A stretch of 64,000 nt of DNA from Variibacter gotjawalensis (GTDB lineage Bacteria > Pseudomonadota > Alphaproteobacteria > Rhizobiales > Xanthobacteraceae), in the NCBI RefSeq assembly GCF_002355335.1, contig NZ_AP014946.1, positions 434,001-498,000 of the forward strand. Direction: 5' to 3'. This document shows positions 7,910-15,803 of this stretch, in pieces (position 1 is the first letter of the stretch; each line of letters opens with the position of its first letter). Below the pieces are notes generated by a model. That model was given only the letters and a program-made list of their open reading frames with translations, ran no database searches and had not been told where the DNA came from. A program made the translations under genes and the position numbers.

Positions 7910-9118
7910 ATGCGAGACGCCTTCATCTGCGACGCCGTGCGCACACCGATCGGCCGCTACGGCGGCGTACTCTCGAAGGTTCGCGCCGACGATCTCGGCG
8001 TCGTTCCGCTCAAAGCGCTGATGGAGCGCAATCCGAAGGTCGATTGGGAGAAGGTCGAGGAAGTCTTTTACGGCAACGTCAATCAAGCCGGTGAAGACAA
8101 CCGCAACGTCGCACGCATGGCACTGCTGCTGGCCGGCATTCCGGCGTCGACCCCCGGCGTCACACTCAATCGCCTCTGCGCCTCGGGCCTCGAGGCCGTC
8201 GGACAAGCCGCACGCGCGATCCGCACCGGCGAAATGGACCTTGCGATCGCGGGCGGCGTCGAGTCGATGACGCGCGCGCCCTTCGTGATGGCCAAAGCGC
8301 AGGATGCCTTCTCGCGCTCCGCGGAAATCTTCGACACCACGATCGGCTGGCGCTTCGTCAATCCGGCGATGAAGAAGAATTTCGGCATCGATCAAATGCC
8401 CGAGACCGCCGAGAACGTCGCGCAGGATCATCAGATCAACCGCGCCGACCAGGATGCCTTCGCACTCCGCTCGCAGCAGCGCGCCGGCAAGGCCATCGCG
8501 TCCGGCTACTTCGCCGAAGAAATCGTGCCCGTGCAGGTGCCAGGCGGTAAAGCCGGCCCGATCACGGTCGACAAAGACGAACATCCGCGCCCCGACACGA
8601 CGCCCGAGATGCTGGCGAAACTCAAGACGCCGTTCCGCGATCCCGGCACTGTCACGGCCGGCAACGCGTCGGGCGTCAACGACGGGGCCGCCGCGATCAT
8701 CATCGCGTCCGAGAAGGCCGTGAAGGAACACGGCCTCACCCCGCGCGCACGCATTCTCGGCATGGCATCGGCCGGCGTCGCGCCGCGCGTAATGGGCATC
8801 GGCCCGATCCCGTCGACGCAGAAACTGATGGCGCAGCTCGGCCTCAAGATCTCCGACTTCGATCTCGTCGAGCTCAACGAAGCTTTCGCGGCGCAGGCCC
8901 TTGCGGTGCTGCGCGGCCTTGGCCTGCCGGACGATGCCGACCATGTGAACCCGAATGGCGGCGCCATCGCGCTCGGCCATCCGCTCGGCATGTCGGGCGC
9001 GCGTCTTGCCCTCACGGCAACGCACCAGCTCGAGAAAATGGGCGGCAAGCGCGCGCTGGCGACGCTCTGCGTCGGCGTCGGCCAGGGTCTTTCGGTCGCC
9101 ATCGAACGCGTCAATTAA
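7910..9118 (+). CDS. pcaF: 3-oxoadipyl-CoA thiolase / acetyl-CoA acyltransferase
   Basis: Thiolase of 402 residues, the usual PcaF length. The nucleophilic Cys is in LNRLCASGLEA, the catalytic His in GGAIALGHPLGMSG and the second Cys in LCVGVGQG. PcaF cleaves 3-oxoadipyl-CoA to succinyl-CoA and acetyl-CoA, the last step of protocatechuate degradation. The name rests on its position directly upstream of pcaH and pcaG and on its length; related acetyl-CoA acetyltransferases share the motifs. The SD is GAGGATATC before the ATG. Confidence 0.9.
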   Translation: MRDAFICDAVRTPIGRYGGVLSKVRADDLGVVPLKALMERNPKVDWEKVEEVFYGNVNQAGEDNRNVARMALLLAGIPASTPGVTLNRLCASGLEAVGQAARAIRTGEMDLAIAGGVESMTRAPFVMAKAQDAFSRSAEIFDTTIGWRFVNPAMKKNFGIDQMPETAENVAQDHQINRADQDAFALRSQQRAGKAIASGYFAEEIVPVQVPGGKAGPITVDKDEHPRPDTTPEMLAKLKTPFRDPGTVTAGNASGVNDGAAAIIIASEKAVKEHGLTPRARILGMASAGVAPRVMGIGPIPSTQKLMAQLGLKISDFDLVELNEAFAAQALAVLRGLGLPDDADHVNPNGGAIALGHPLGMSGARLALTATHQLEKMGGKRALATLCVGVGQGLSVAIERVN

Positions 9119-9211
9119 GCGAAAAGCGGCAAGGCTTTCGCCGAAATAGCCAACGGGGCCGGGTTTCAATCGCAGCCGGTCCCGTTTTACATTGAGCGCC
9201 GGAGGAAACCG

Positions 9212-9910
9212 ATGAGCATCGTGTACCCAAGCGCGAGCCTGCGCGCGCACCCGCGTTATGACTTCGAGAAGTATCGCTCGACCGCGAAGCGATCGCCGAA
9301 GCAGCCGCTCATCATCCTTCCGCACACGCTGTCGGAACTTACCGGCCCGGCGTACGGCCACGGCGCGATCCGCGCCGGCGACGAAGACCTCACGCGCCAG
9401 CATGCCGGCGAGCCGCAGGGCGAACGCATCATCGTGCACGGACACGTGCTCGACGAGGACGCGCGCCCGATCCCCGACACGCTGATCGAAATCTGGCAGT
9501 GCAATGCGTCAGGCCGCTACATCCACGTCGTCGATCAGCATCCCGCCCCGATCGATCCGAATTTCACCGGCGCGGGCCGCTGCGTCACCGACGCGGACGG
9601 CCACTACAAATTCGTCACCATCAAGCCGGGTGCATACCCCTGGCGCAACCACCACAATGCGTGGCGGCCGGCGCATATTCACCTCTCGCTGTTCGGCAAC
9701 GCTTTCGTTCAGCGCCTCGTGACGCAGATGTATTTCCCAAACGATCCGCTATGCGCCTTTGATCCGATCTTCAACGCGCCGGAGGATGCGGCTGTCGCGG
9801 CGCGCCAAGTCGCAAGCTTCGATCTTGACGCGACGGTGCCCGAATGGGCGCTCGCCTATCGCTTCGACATCGTATTGCGTGGCCGCAACGCGACGCCGAT
9901 GGAGCACTGA
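9212..9910 (+). CDS. pcaH: protocatechuate 3,4-dioxygenase, beta subunit
   Basis: The iron-bearing subunit of the intradiol dioxygenase that opens protocatechuate to 3-carboxy-cis,cis-muconate. The 232-residue protein shows the four Fe(III) ligands: Tyr in NASGRYIH, Tyr in KPGAYPWRN and two His in RPAHIHLSLFG. The N-terminal arm with FEKYRSTAKRSPKQPL is typical of beta subunits. The ATG at 9212 follows the strong SD CGGAGGAAA. Its TGA overlaps the ATG of pcaG by one base, so the two subunits should be made in a coupled 1:1 ratio. Confidence 0.97.
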   Translation: MSIVYPSASLRAHPRYDFEKYRSTAKRSPKQPLIILPHTLSELTGPAYGHGAIRAGDEDLTRQHAGEPQGERIIVHGHVLDEDARPIPDTLIEIWQCNASGRYIHVVDQHPAPIDPNFTGAGRCVTDADGHYKFVTIKPGAYPWRNHHNAWRPAHIHLSLFGNAFVQRLVTQMYFPNDPLCAFDPIFNAPEDAAVAARQVASFDLDATVPEWALAYRFDIVLRGRNATPMEH

Positions 9911-10497
9911 TGTCCGGAATCACGCCCTCCTCCACCGTCGGCCCGTATTTCCTCTACGGCCTCGTGCCGTCGACCTACGGCGGCACCGACATCATCTTCA
10001 ATTCGCTGCTGACGCCGGACGTTTCGGGCGAACGCATCCGCATCGAAGGCCGCATCTTTGACGGCGATGGCGCGGTGATCCCCGACGCGATGGTCGAGAC
10101 CTGGCAGGCCGACGCCGAGGGCAAGCTCAATCACGCGGCGGGCGCGAAGGCCGGTGCGAACACGGCATTCAAGGGATTCGGCCGCGCACCGACCAATGCC
10201 GAGGGCGATTACTCCTTCGATACGATCCGCCCCGGCTCCGTCGCTGGGCCGGACGGCAAGCCGCAAGCGCCGCACATAGCCGTCAATGTCTTCGCGCGCG
10301 GCGTGCTGCGGCACTTGACCACGCGCATTTATTTCTCGGATGAGAAAGCCAACGCCGAAGACGCGATCCTTGGCTTGGTCCCGGCTGATCGCCGCGATAC
10401 GCTGATTGCCAACCGCCACGATCGTGATGGCGCGATCGTCTACCGTTTCGACATCCACCTTCAAGGTGACAACGAGACGGTGTTCTTCGAAGCGTAG
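9910..10497 (+). CDS. pcaG: protocatechuate 3,4-dioxygenase, alpha subunit
   Basis: The alpha subunit shares the beta subunit's fold but lacks its iron ligands, and it completes the active-site wall. The 195-residue protein starts MSGITPSSTVGPYFLYGL, the classic PcaG opening, and retains HIAVNVFARGVLRHLTTRIY in place of the His-x-His iron segment. The start at 9910 overlaps the pcaH stop (TGATG); a reading 22 codons longer exists but runs inside pcaH. Together with pobA at 33.4 kb it provides the 4-hydroxybenzoate to muconate part of the beta-ketoadipate pathway; pcaB, pcaC and pcaD are not in the window. Confidence 0.96.
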   Translation: MSGITPSSTVGPYFLYGLVPSTYGGTDIIFNSLLTPDVSGERIRIEGRIFDGDGAVIPDAMVETWQADAEGKLNHAAGAKAGANTAFKGFGRAPTNAEGDYSFDTIRPGSVAGPDGKPQAPHIAVNVFARGVLRHLTTRIYFSDEKANAEDAILGLVPADRRDTLIANRHDRDGAIVYRFDIHLQGDNETVFFEA

Positions 10498-10511
10498 CGC
10501 GCAGTCGCCAA

Positions 10512-10708
10512 CATCCTTCGAGACGCGACCTACGGTCGCTCCTCAGGACGAAGGTTTGACTTTGGGGTAACAGCGGATCTTGCGCAACGTCACACCCGCC
10601 CTCATCCTGAGGAGCGGGCAGATCGCGAAGCGATCCGGCCGCGTCTCGAAGGACGAGGGCGGCCAGATCGCGAAGCGATCCGGCCGCGTCTCGAAGGACG
10701 AGGGCGGC
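10512..10708. repeat. palindromic intergenic elements (CATCCTTCGAGACGCG type) with a 45-bp tandem duplication
   Basis: One element at 10512-10553 and a second, reversed one from about 10598. In the second, a 45-base unit (10619-10663) is repeated exactly at 10664-10708. The core of each half is CATCCTTCGAGACGCG or its complement, with CTCCTCAGGA as the other arm. The duplicate ends two bases before the GIY-YIG start codon, so the repeat supplies that gene's ribosome-binding region (GAGGGCGG). Confidence 0.85.
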
Positions 10709-10710
10709 CT

Positions 10711-10947
10711 ATGGACGGCGCTTACGTTTACATTTTGAAGTGCGCGGACGGCAGCTACTACGCTGGGACTGCACGCGACGGGCTGCAGAGACGCGTCGAT
10801 GAGCACAATGCTGGATCGTTTGGCGGTTATACCGCATTACGGCGACCAGTTGCGCTTGTCTTCTCGCAATGGTTTGAACGCGTGACCGACGCGATCGCGG
10901 CGGAGCGCCAGATCAAAGGCTGGTCGAGAGCAAAAAGGAAGCTCTGA
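10711..10947 (+). CDS. GIY-YIG nuclease family protein, C-terminus cut short by a frameshift
   Basis: A 78-residue UPF0213/YhbQ-type GIY-YIG domain: the motif is YVYILKCADGSYYAGTA, followed by the conserved Arg in QRRVDEHNAG and Glu in AAERQIKGWSRAK. Small GIY-YIG proteins of this group are thought to cut or process DNA; cellular roles are unclear. The frame stops at 10947 just after the run AAAAA (10932-10936). One added A would restore the family ending KKEALIRGDFSSL and carry the frame to a TGA at 11037-11039, inside the next palindromic repeat. So this is a frameshifted allele, a sequencing error or a slippage site. Repeats flank both ends. Confidence 0.85.
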   Translation: MDGAYVYILKCADGSYYAGTARDGLQRRVDEHNAGSFGGYTALRRPVALVFSQWFERVTDAIAAERQIKGWSRAKRKL

Positions 10948-10997
10948 TCCGTGGCGACTTCAGTTCGCTTTCGACATTGTCGCAGCGCCGTGGCCTG

Positions 10998-11042
10998 CAT
11001 CCTTCGAGACGCGCGGCTACGCCGCGCTCCTCAGGATGAGGG
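10998..11042. repeat. palindromic intergenic element (CATCCTTCGAGACGCG type)
   Basis: Arms CATCCTTCGAGACGCG and CGCTCCTCAGGATGAG with a GC-rich centre that is itself palindromic (GCGGCTACGCCGC). It lies between the GIY-YIG gene and the CoA-transferase gene and is the same family as 10512-10708. Confidence 0.85.
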
Positions 11043-11073
11043 TTGAGTTTTCGAGAAAAAAAGAAAGCCATCA

Positions 11074-12189
11074 ATGCCCCTCCCCCTCGAAGGTCTTCTC
11101 GTCGTCTCGATCGAACAAGCCGTTGCGGCACCGAAATGTTCATGCCGTCTCGCCGATGCGGGCGCGCGCGTCATCAAAGTCGAGCGGCCGGAGGGAGACT
11201 TCGCGCGCTACTACGACACCCTGGTGCATGGCGAATGCAGTTATTTCGTCTGGCTGAACCGCGGCAAGGAATCTCTCATCCTCGATCTCACCAAGGCCGA
11301 CGACAAGGCGTTTCTCGAGAAGCTGCTCGCTAAGGCGGACATCTTCATACAGAACCTGAAGCCCGGCGCGATTGCGAAGCTCGGTTTTGCGGTTGAGCGG
11401 CTCCGGCAGGATTATCCGAAACTCATCTGCTGCTCGATCTCGGGCTACGGCGAGAGCGGGCCCTATTCGCAGCGCAAGGCGTACGATCTCCTGATCCAGG
11501 CTGACGTCGGCATGGCGCATGTCACCGGCGGGCCCGAAGCGCCGGCGCGCGTCGGCGTTTCGGTCGTCGACGTCGGCACCGGGCTCAACGCGTACTCGGC
11601 GGTGCTCGAAGCCGTGATCGCGCGCGGGCGCACCGGTGAAGGGTCTGCCATCAGGATCTCGATGTTCGACGCGATGGCGGACTGGATGACGGTGCCGTTG
11701 CTGCAGCACGAAGGCGGCAAGCCACCGGTCCGCATCGGCCTCGCTCACGTCTCGATCACACCCTACGGCGCCTTCAAGTCACGCGACGGCATCGACATCC
11801 TGATTTCGATCCAAAACGATCGCGAATGGCGCCGCCTCGCGGCCGAAGTGATGGAAACGCCGGAACTTGCGGCGCATCCGGACTTCGGCACGGCGGTCGA
11901 GCGGCTCAAACGCCGCGCCGAGACCGACGCACATGTCGCGGCGGCTTTCGCACGCCACGATGCCGAGCCGCTGATGCTGGCTTTGGAGAAGGCCGACGTC
12001 GCTTTCGCTCGTGTGTCCGATATGCCGGCGCTGGCCGAGCATCCGCATCTGCGCCGCATGACGATCGGTTCGCCGTCAGGGCCGCTCAGTTATCCGACGC
12101 CCGGTGCGATCCATGACGTGCCGCGCCGCCACGGCGACGTCCCGGCGCTCGGACAGCATTCGGAGAAGATCCGCGCGGAGTTCGGCTGA
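11074..12189 (+). CDS. CaiB/BaiF family (class III) CoA-transferase
   Basis: A 371-residue class III CoA-transferase. The N-terminal Rossmann part (LEGLLVVSIEQAVAAP, then DAGARVIKVERPEGD) and the catalytic Asp in RKAYDLLIQA are visible, as is the RTGEGSAIRISMFDAM helix. These enzymes move CoA between acids through an aspartyl-CoA thioester and dimerise as interlocked rings. The substrate cannot be read from sequence; known members act on formate/oxalate, carnitine, or aromatic and branched acids. It stands alone between two repeat clusters, downstream of the pca genes, so a role in organic-acid catabolism is an inference. Confidence 0.92.
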   Translation: MPLPLEGLLVVSIEQAVAAPKCSCRLADAGARVIKVERPEGDFARYYDTLVHGECSYFVWLNRGKESLILDLTKADDKAFLEKLLAKADIFIQNLKPGAIAKLGFAVERLRQDYPKLICCSISGYGESGPYSQRKAYDLLIQADVGMAHVTGGPEAPARVGVSVVDVGTGLNAYSAVLEAVIARGRTGEGSAIRISMFDAMADWMTVPLLQHEGGKPPVRIGLAHVSITPYGAFKSRDGIDILISIQNDREWRRLAAEVMETPELAAHPDFGTAVERLKRRAETDAHVAAAFARHDAEPLMLALEKADVAFARVSDMPALAEHPHLRRMTIGSPSGPLSYPTPGAIHDVPRRHGDVPALGQHSEKIRAEFG

Positions 12190-12212
12190 GACGCTCGCCG
12201 CGAGCTCGGGCT

Positions 12213-12335
12213 CACCTCTCCCATGGGGAGAGGTCGCGAGCGTAGCGAGCGGGTGAGGGGAAGTTACCTATTGAGGGAATGGAACCCCTCACCCGGACTG
12301 CTTCGCAGTCCGACCTCTCCCTATGGGAGAGGTGG
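12213..12335. repeat. composite palindromic element (ACCTCTCCC / GGGAGAGGT type)
   Basis: Nested inverted repeats: ACCTCTCCCATGGGGAGAGG on the left, CCTCTCCCTATGGGAGAGG on the right, and GGGTGAGGGG facing CCCCTCACCC inside. A related copy is at 42679-42797. It separates the CoA-transferase gene from the convergent YgjP-like gene. Confidence 0.8.
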
Positions 12336-12363
12336 GCACCTCGTGCGCGGAAGCTCTGAGCGA

Positions 12364-13137
12364 TCAATCCACGTCGAGCGGAATGCGGCCAACAGCACCA
12401 TAGCGGTGCAGTTCTGTGCCGCGCACGTCGAGCCAGACCTTCGCCTTCTCGTAGCCCGGATGAATCTTGCGCACGAGCCGCCAGAAGCGGTTCGAATGAT
12501 TCATCTCCACCATATGCGCGACTTCATGCGCGGCAAGGTAATCGAGCACATGCGGCGGCGCCATGATGAGCCGCCAAGAATACGAGAGCGCGCCGGTCGT
12601 CGAGCATGAGCCCCAGCGGCTCGCCTGATCGCGGATCGTCAAGCGCTTGATGAAGACGCCGAGCTTCTCCGCGTAAGCACGGCTCGCGACCTCGAGATCG
12701 CGGCGCGCTTCGCGCTTGAGGTAATCGGTAACGCGGCGTTGCAGATATTCCGCATCGCCCGCGACGCAGATGATCGGCTTGCCGTTGTTGTCTTCTTCGG
12801 TCCACACCGTGCCGCGCTCGCCCTTGCGATGCACGATGCGATGCGGAACGCCGCGCAGCGGAATGATGAGGCCGTTACGAAACGGTGTGATCTCCGGCAG
12901 ACGCCCGATGCGTGCCGCGATCCATCCGCCATGCTTCTCGGCAAATGCTTTCGCTTCCTTCACGGTGCCGCGCGGTGGCAGCGTGAGGATCACTTCGCGG
13001 GTCGCGGCTTGAATGCGCAACGTGTAGCGGCGCGCCTGACGGTGACGGCGCAAACGCACCAGAAAAATCTCCCCGTCGAAGGGAAGTTCAATCGCCTGCG
13101 GCTCAGTTGGCCGCCGATAAAGCATCGCACGCAACAT
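12364..13137 (-). CDS. YgjP-like (DUF45) SprT-fold zinc metalloprotein
   Basis: A 257-residue protein of the M48-linked DUF45 group. The zinc-binding motif is in AAHEVAHMVEMNHSNRFW (HExxH, with a third His downstream), and QASRWGSCSTTGALSYSWRL is the family hallmark just before it. Members are predicted metal-dependent proteases or UTP-linked hydrolases; no function is established for this branch. I chose the ATG at 13137 (MLRAMLYRRPTEPQ); a reading from 13218 adds 27 residues without family similarity. It is transcribed alone, converging on the CoA-transferase gene across a repeat element. Confidence 0.88.
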   Translation of the reverse strand: MLRAMLYRRPTEPQAIELPFDGEIFLVRLRRHRQARRYTLRIQAATREVILTLPPRGTVKEAKAFAEKHGGWIAARIGRLPEITPFRNGLIIPLRGVPHRIVHRKGERGTVWTEEDNNGKPIICVAGDAEYLQRRVTDYLKREARRDLEVASRAYAEKLGVFIKRLTIRDQASRWGSCSTTGALSYSWRLIMAPPHVLDYLAAHEVAHMVEMNHSNRFWRLVRKIHPGYEKAKVWLDVRGTELHRYGAVGRIPLDVD

Positions 13138-13390
13138 GGGTTCTAACCGGGGTATCGAGAATGTGCCCCGAGTCTGCCAAACTTCGGCTCGGCGATGCCA
13201 GATGCAATCTTGCATCACTGTTGCATTTCAAGATTCGGTATTCGCGAGCCGTTCCATATCCCTAGCTTTAGTAGCTAAAAGCTATGATTCCGGAGTCAAA
13301 GCTTGTTCCGGTATCTAAATCTAGCCACAAAGAATCGTTGACTTGAGGCGGGATTCGGGTCTTCCCCGCCCCTAGGGCGACCAATAAAAA
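13138..13390. other. intergenic region between YgjP-like and phaZ genes
   Basis: About 250 bases with lower GC than the genes around it and no supported ORF. It should contain the promoter of the YgjP-like gene on the minus strand. The phaZ terminator follows at its right end. Confidence 0.4.
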
Positions 13391-13410
13391 AGACCGGCCT
13401 GAGCCGGTCT
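13391..13410 (-). terminator. rho-independent terminator of phaZ
   Basis: Perfect hairpin with 8-base arms AGACCGGC and GCCGGTCT and loop CTGA. It has an A-run on the left (13386-13390) and TTTT on the right, so it can act in both directions. It lies 35 bases after the phaZ stop. Confidence 0.9.
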
Positions 13411-13444
13411 TTTCGTCCGCGTAATCTCTTCAACAAAAGCGCGA

Positions 13445-14794
13445 TCAGTGCGTCGTCGCGGTCTTCGTTTCGTCCTTCGTATGCGAAACGATCGCGGCAT
13501 CCGACGTCTTCGGCGTGCGTTCGCCGTTACCGCTTGCGCTGCGCGACTTCTTCGGTGCGCCGCCGTGCGCACGAACGAAGGCTTCGATGCGCGGCACGAT
13601 CTCCTTGCGGAAGCGCGAACCGTTGAACACGCCATAGTGTCCGACCGCCGGCTGTAGATGGTGCTGCTTCTTCGACGGCGGCAGATTGCTGCAGAGACGA
13701 TGCGCAGCTTCGGTCTGGCCGACACCCGAGATGTCGTCGAGTTCACCTTCGACGGTCAGCAATGCGACGTTGCGGATCTTCGACGGGTCGACCTTCTCGT
13801 CGCGATACATCATCTCGCCCTTCGGCAGAGCGTGCTTGCAGAACACCGTATCGACGGTCTGCAGATAGAACTCGGCGGTCAAATCCATGACCGAAAGATA
13901 CTCGTCGTAGAATTCGCGGTGCTTCTGCGCCGACTCGCCGTCGCCGCGCACCAGATGGCCGAACATGTCGCGATGTGCGCCGACATGGCGGTCGAGATTC
14001 ATCGACATGAAGCCGGAAAGCTGCAGAAAACCCGGATAAACCGGGCGCATCATGCCGGCATGCGGGAACGGCACATGCGTGATCACGTTCTCGCGGAACC
14101 ACTCAATGCCCTTCTCCTGCGCCAGCTTATTGACGGCGGTCGGGTTCGAGCGGGTATCGATCGGGCCGCCCATCAGCGTCATCGAACGCGGCGCGAACTT
14201 GTCGCCGCGCGCTTCCATGATCGCGACGCCAGCGAGCACCGGAACCGACGGCTGGCAGACCGCAACGAGATGGGTATCCGGTCCGAGGTGGTGCAGCATC
14301 TCGATGATGTAGTCGATGTAGCTGTCGAGATCGAAGTCGCCCTCATCGAGCGGCACCGAACGCGCGTCCACCCAATCCGTGATGTAGACTTCGTGGCGCG
14401 GCAGCAGAGCTTCAACCGTGCCGCGCAGCAGCGTCGCATAGTGCCCGGACATCGGCGCAACGATCAGCACGCGCGGATCCTGCAACGGCTTCTCGGTGAC
14501 GCGCGCGAAGTGCGTGAGGCCACAGAAAGCGCGCTGCCAGACGGTGCGCGTGTGAATCGCGACGCGATCGCCGTCGATTTCGGTATCGTCGAGACCCCAT
14601 TCGGGCTTGCCGTAGCGGCGCGTGACCCGCTCGAACATTTCGGCAGTCGCGGCAACCGATTTGCCCCACAGCGTGTGCGAGAACGGATTAACGGGGTTTT
14701 GGAAGAGAAGCTTCGACGCGTCAGCTACGGCCCGAAACGGGCTGAGCGCCGCGTGCTGCATCTCGTACAGTTGATATAGCGGAAAGGTTTTCAT
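13445..14794 (-). CDS. phaZ: intracellular polyhydroxyalkanoate (PHB) depolymerase
   Basis: Mobilises stored polyhydroxybutyrate to 3-hydroxybutyrate at the granule surface. The 449-residue protein starts MKTFPLYQLYEMQHAAL, as intracellular PhaZ proteins do, and contains the catalytic elbow AVCQPSVPVLAG, where Cys replaces the usual lipase Ser, a hallmark of this class. The catalytic His is in QPAVGHYGVFNGSRF near the C-terminus, which is followed by a low-complexity tail rich in Thr, Ser and Lys. An ATG 12 codons upstream was not used. It diverges from the HIT gene and works with the 3-hydroxybutyrate dehydrogenase at 19.5 kb and the CoA-transferase at 56.2 kb. Confidence 0.95.
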   Translation of the reverse strand: MKTFPLYQLYEMQHAALSPFRAVADASKLLFQNPVNPFSHTLWGKSVAATAEMFERVTRRYGKPEWGLDDTEIDGDRVAIHTRTVWQRAFCGLTHFARVTEKPLQDPRVLIVAPMSGHYATLLRGTVEALLPRHEVYITDWVDARSVPLDEGDFDLDSYIDYIIEMLHHLGPDTHLVAVCQPSVPVLAGVAIMEARGDKFAPRSMTLMGGPIDTRSNPTAVNKLAQEKGIEWFRENVITHVPFPHAGMMRPVYPGFLQLSGFMSMNLDRHVGAHRDMFGHLVRGDGESAQKHREFYDEYLSVMDLTAEFYLQTVDTVFCKHALPKGEMMYRDEKVDPSKIRNVALLTVEGELDDISGVGQTEAAHRLCSNLPPSKKQHHLQPAVGHYGVFNGSRFRKEIVPRIEAFVRAHGGAPKKSRSASGNGERTPKTSDAAIVSHTKDETKTATTH

Positions 14795-15036
14795 GCGGAG
14801 GCAACCCCACTCGAAACACGGAGTCGCCATTTCAGATGCCCAAGCTGATGCAAGGCACCTCGCGATCTTCGTGACCAGCTCCCGGCCGGTGGTCGTACAA
14901 CTGGACGCTCGTCAAAGCGCCTGTTGCAAAGCAAAATGTATCGCTTTCGGTTCCCGATACAATCATCCCAAAGATTGAGATACCGTAAAATCCCGTACAG
15001 ACAGGAAGTTAAGTCATTGATTTTACTCATCTCAAC

Positions 15037-15052
15037 TCTAACGCGCGTTAGA
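15037..15052. promoter_or_regulatory. 16-bp perfect palindrome in the phaZ-HIT divergent region
   Basis: TCTAACGC followed by its exact complement GCGTTAGA, ending 13 bases before the HIT gene start codon. A symmetric site of this length between divergent genes looks like an operator of a dimeric repressor such as a TetR-type protein. No regulator gene lies beside it, so the binding protein is unknown. Confidence 0.5.
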
Positions 15053-15065
15053 ATGTGATTTAGCT

Positions 15066-15503
15066 ATGTCAGATATGTCACAGGCCGATTGGACACTTGA
15101 TTCGCGTCTCGCGGGTGATACCGACCCAGTTATCGACCTGCCGTTGTGCCGCCTTTTGGCAATGCGGGATGCCAATTACCCCTGGCTGATCCTCGTCCCG
15201 CGGCGAGTCGGAGCGGTCGAAATCATCGATCTCGACGCCGAGGACAAAACTGGGCTGATGGCCGAAATCACTTGGGTCTCGGAGGCTCTGCGCGAGGTGA
15301 CGGAGTGCGAGAAGCTCAACGTCGCGGCGCTCGGCAACACGGTCCCGCAGCTGCACGTCCACATCATCGCGCGTTTCCGCAATGATCCGGCTTGGCCCGG
15401 TCCCGTCTGGGGCAAGATCCCGGCGAAGCCTTATGCCGATGGCGCAATGCAGAGCTTCATCGGCGCGATCAGAGCCAAGCTACCGCTTTCGAACTCAGCG
15501 TGA
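15066..15503 (+). CDS. HIT family protein
   Basis: A 145-residue histidine-triad protein. The motif is PQLHVHIIARF; the catalytic middle His is kept while the third His of the triad is replaced, as in a common alphaproteobacterial subgroup that also shares the following DPAWPGPVWG. HIT enzymes hydrolyse nucleotide conjugates such as AMP-lysine or dinucleoside polyphosphates through a His-nucleotide intermediate. The substrate here is unknown. A 16-bp palindrome lies immediately upstream, and a repeat element follows. A second Met at residue 4 is also a possible start. Confidence 0.9.
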   Translation: MSDMSQADWTLDSRLAGDTDPVIDLPLCRLLAMRDANYPWLILVPRRVGAVEIIDLDAEDKTGLMAEITWVSEALREVTECEKLNVAALGNTVPQLHVHIIARFRNDPAWPGPVWGKIPAKPYADGAMQSFIGAIRAKLPLSNSA

Positions 15504-15550
15504 GCCTTGTATTGCTTCCGACATACAAAGGAAGAACCGAGGGAAACGGA

Positions 15551-15692
15551 GTGTCATCCCGGCCGAGCGAGGTTCGCGGCGCGCAACGCGCGCTGCGCGA
15601 ACCGCGAGAGCCGGGACCCACGTATCCCTGCGGTCACTGGGGTACATGGATCCCGGCTCGTCCGGCTGCGCCGGCCGTCCGGGATGACACTC
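15551..15692. repeat. palindromic intergenic element (GTCATCCCGG type)
   Basis: A long imperfect palindrome: TGTCATCCCGGCCG on the left is matched by CCGTCCGGGATGACAC on the right, and GCCGGGACCCACGTA faces TACATGGATCCCGGCT inside. It fills most of the 300-base gap between the HIT gene and nudC; nothing else is seen in that gap. Confidence 0.8.
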
Positions 15693-15803
15693 TGAGGGTT
15701 TGGGCAGCGCTACGACACCCTTGTCGGAGAGGCATGCGTCTCACACGCTTGCGTGTCGCCGCGACCTCACGCTACCTGTCGCGTCTCACCAGCAAGGCTC
15801 TCC

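Noticed and set aside
7910-9118. PHB-synthesis acetyl-CoA acetyltransferase (phaA) instead of pcaF
   Set aside because: The length of 402 residues and the position directly before pcaHG favour 3-oxoadipyl-CoA thiolase; no phaB is beside it.
10597-10708. Possible CRISPR array
   Set aside because: Only two tandem 45-base units without spacers, built from a dispersed palindrome; no cas genes are present.
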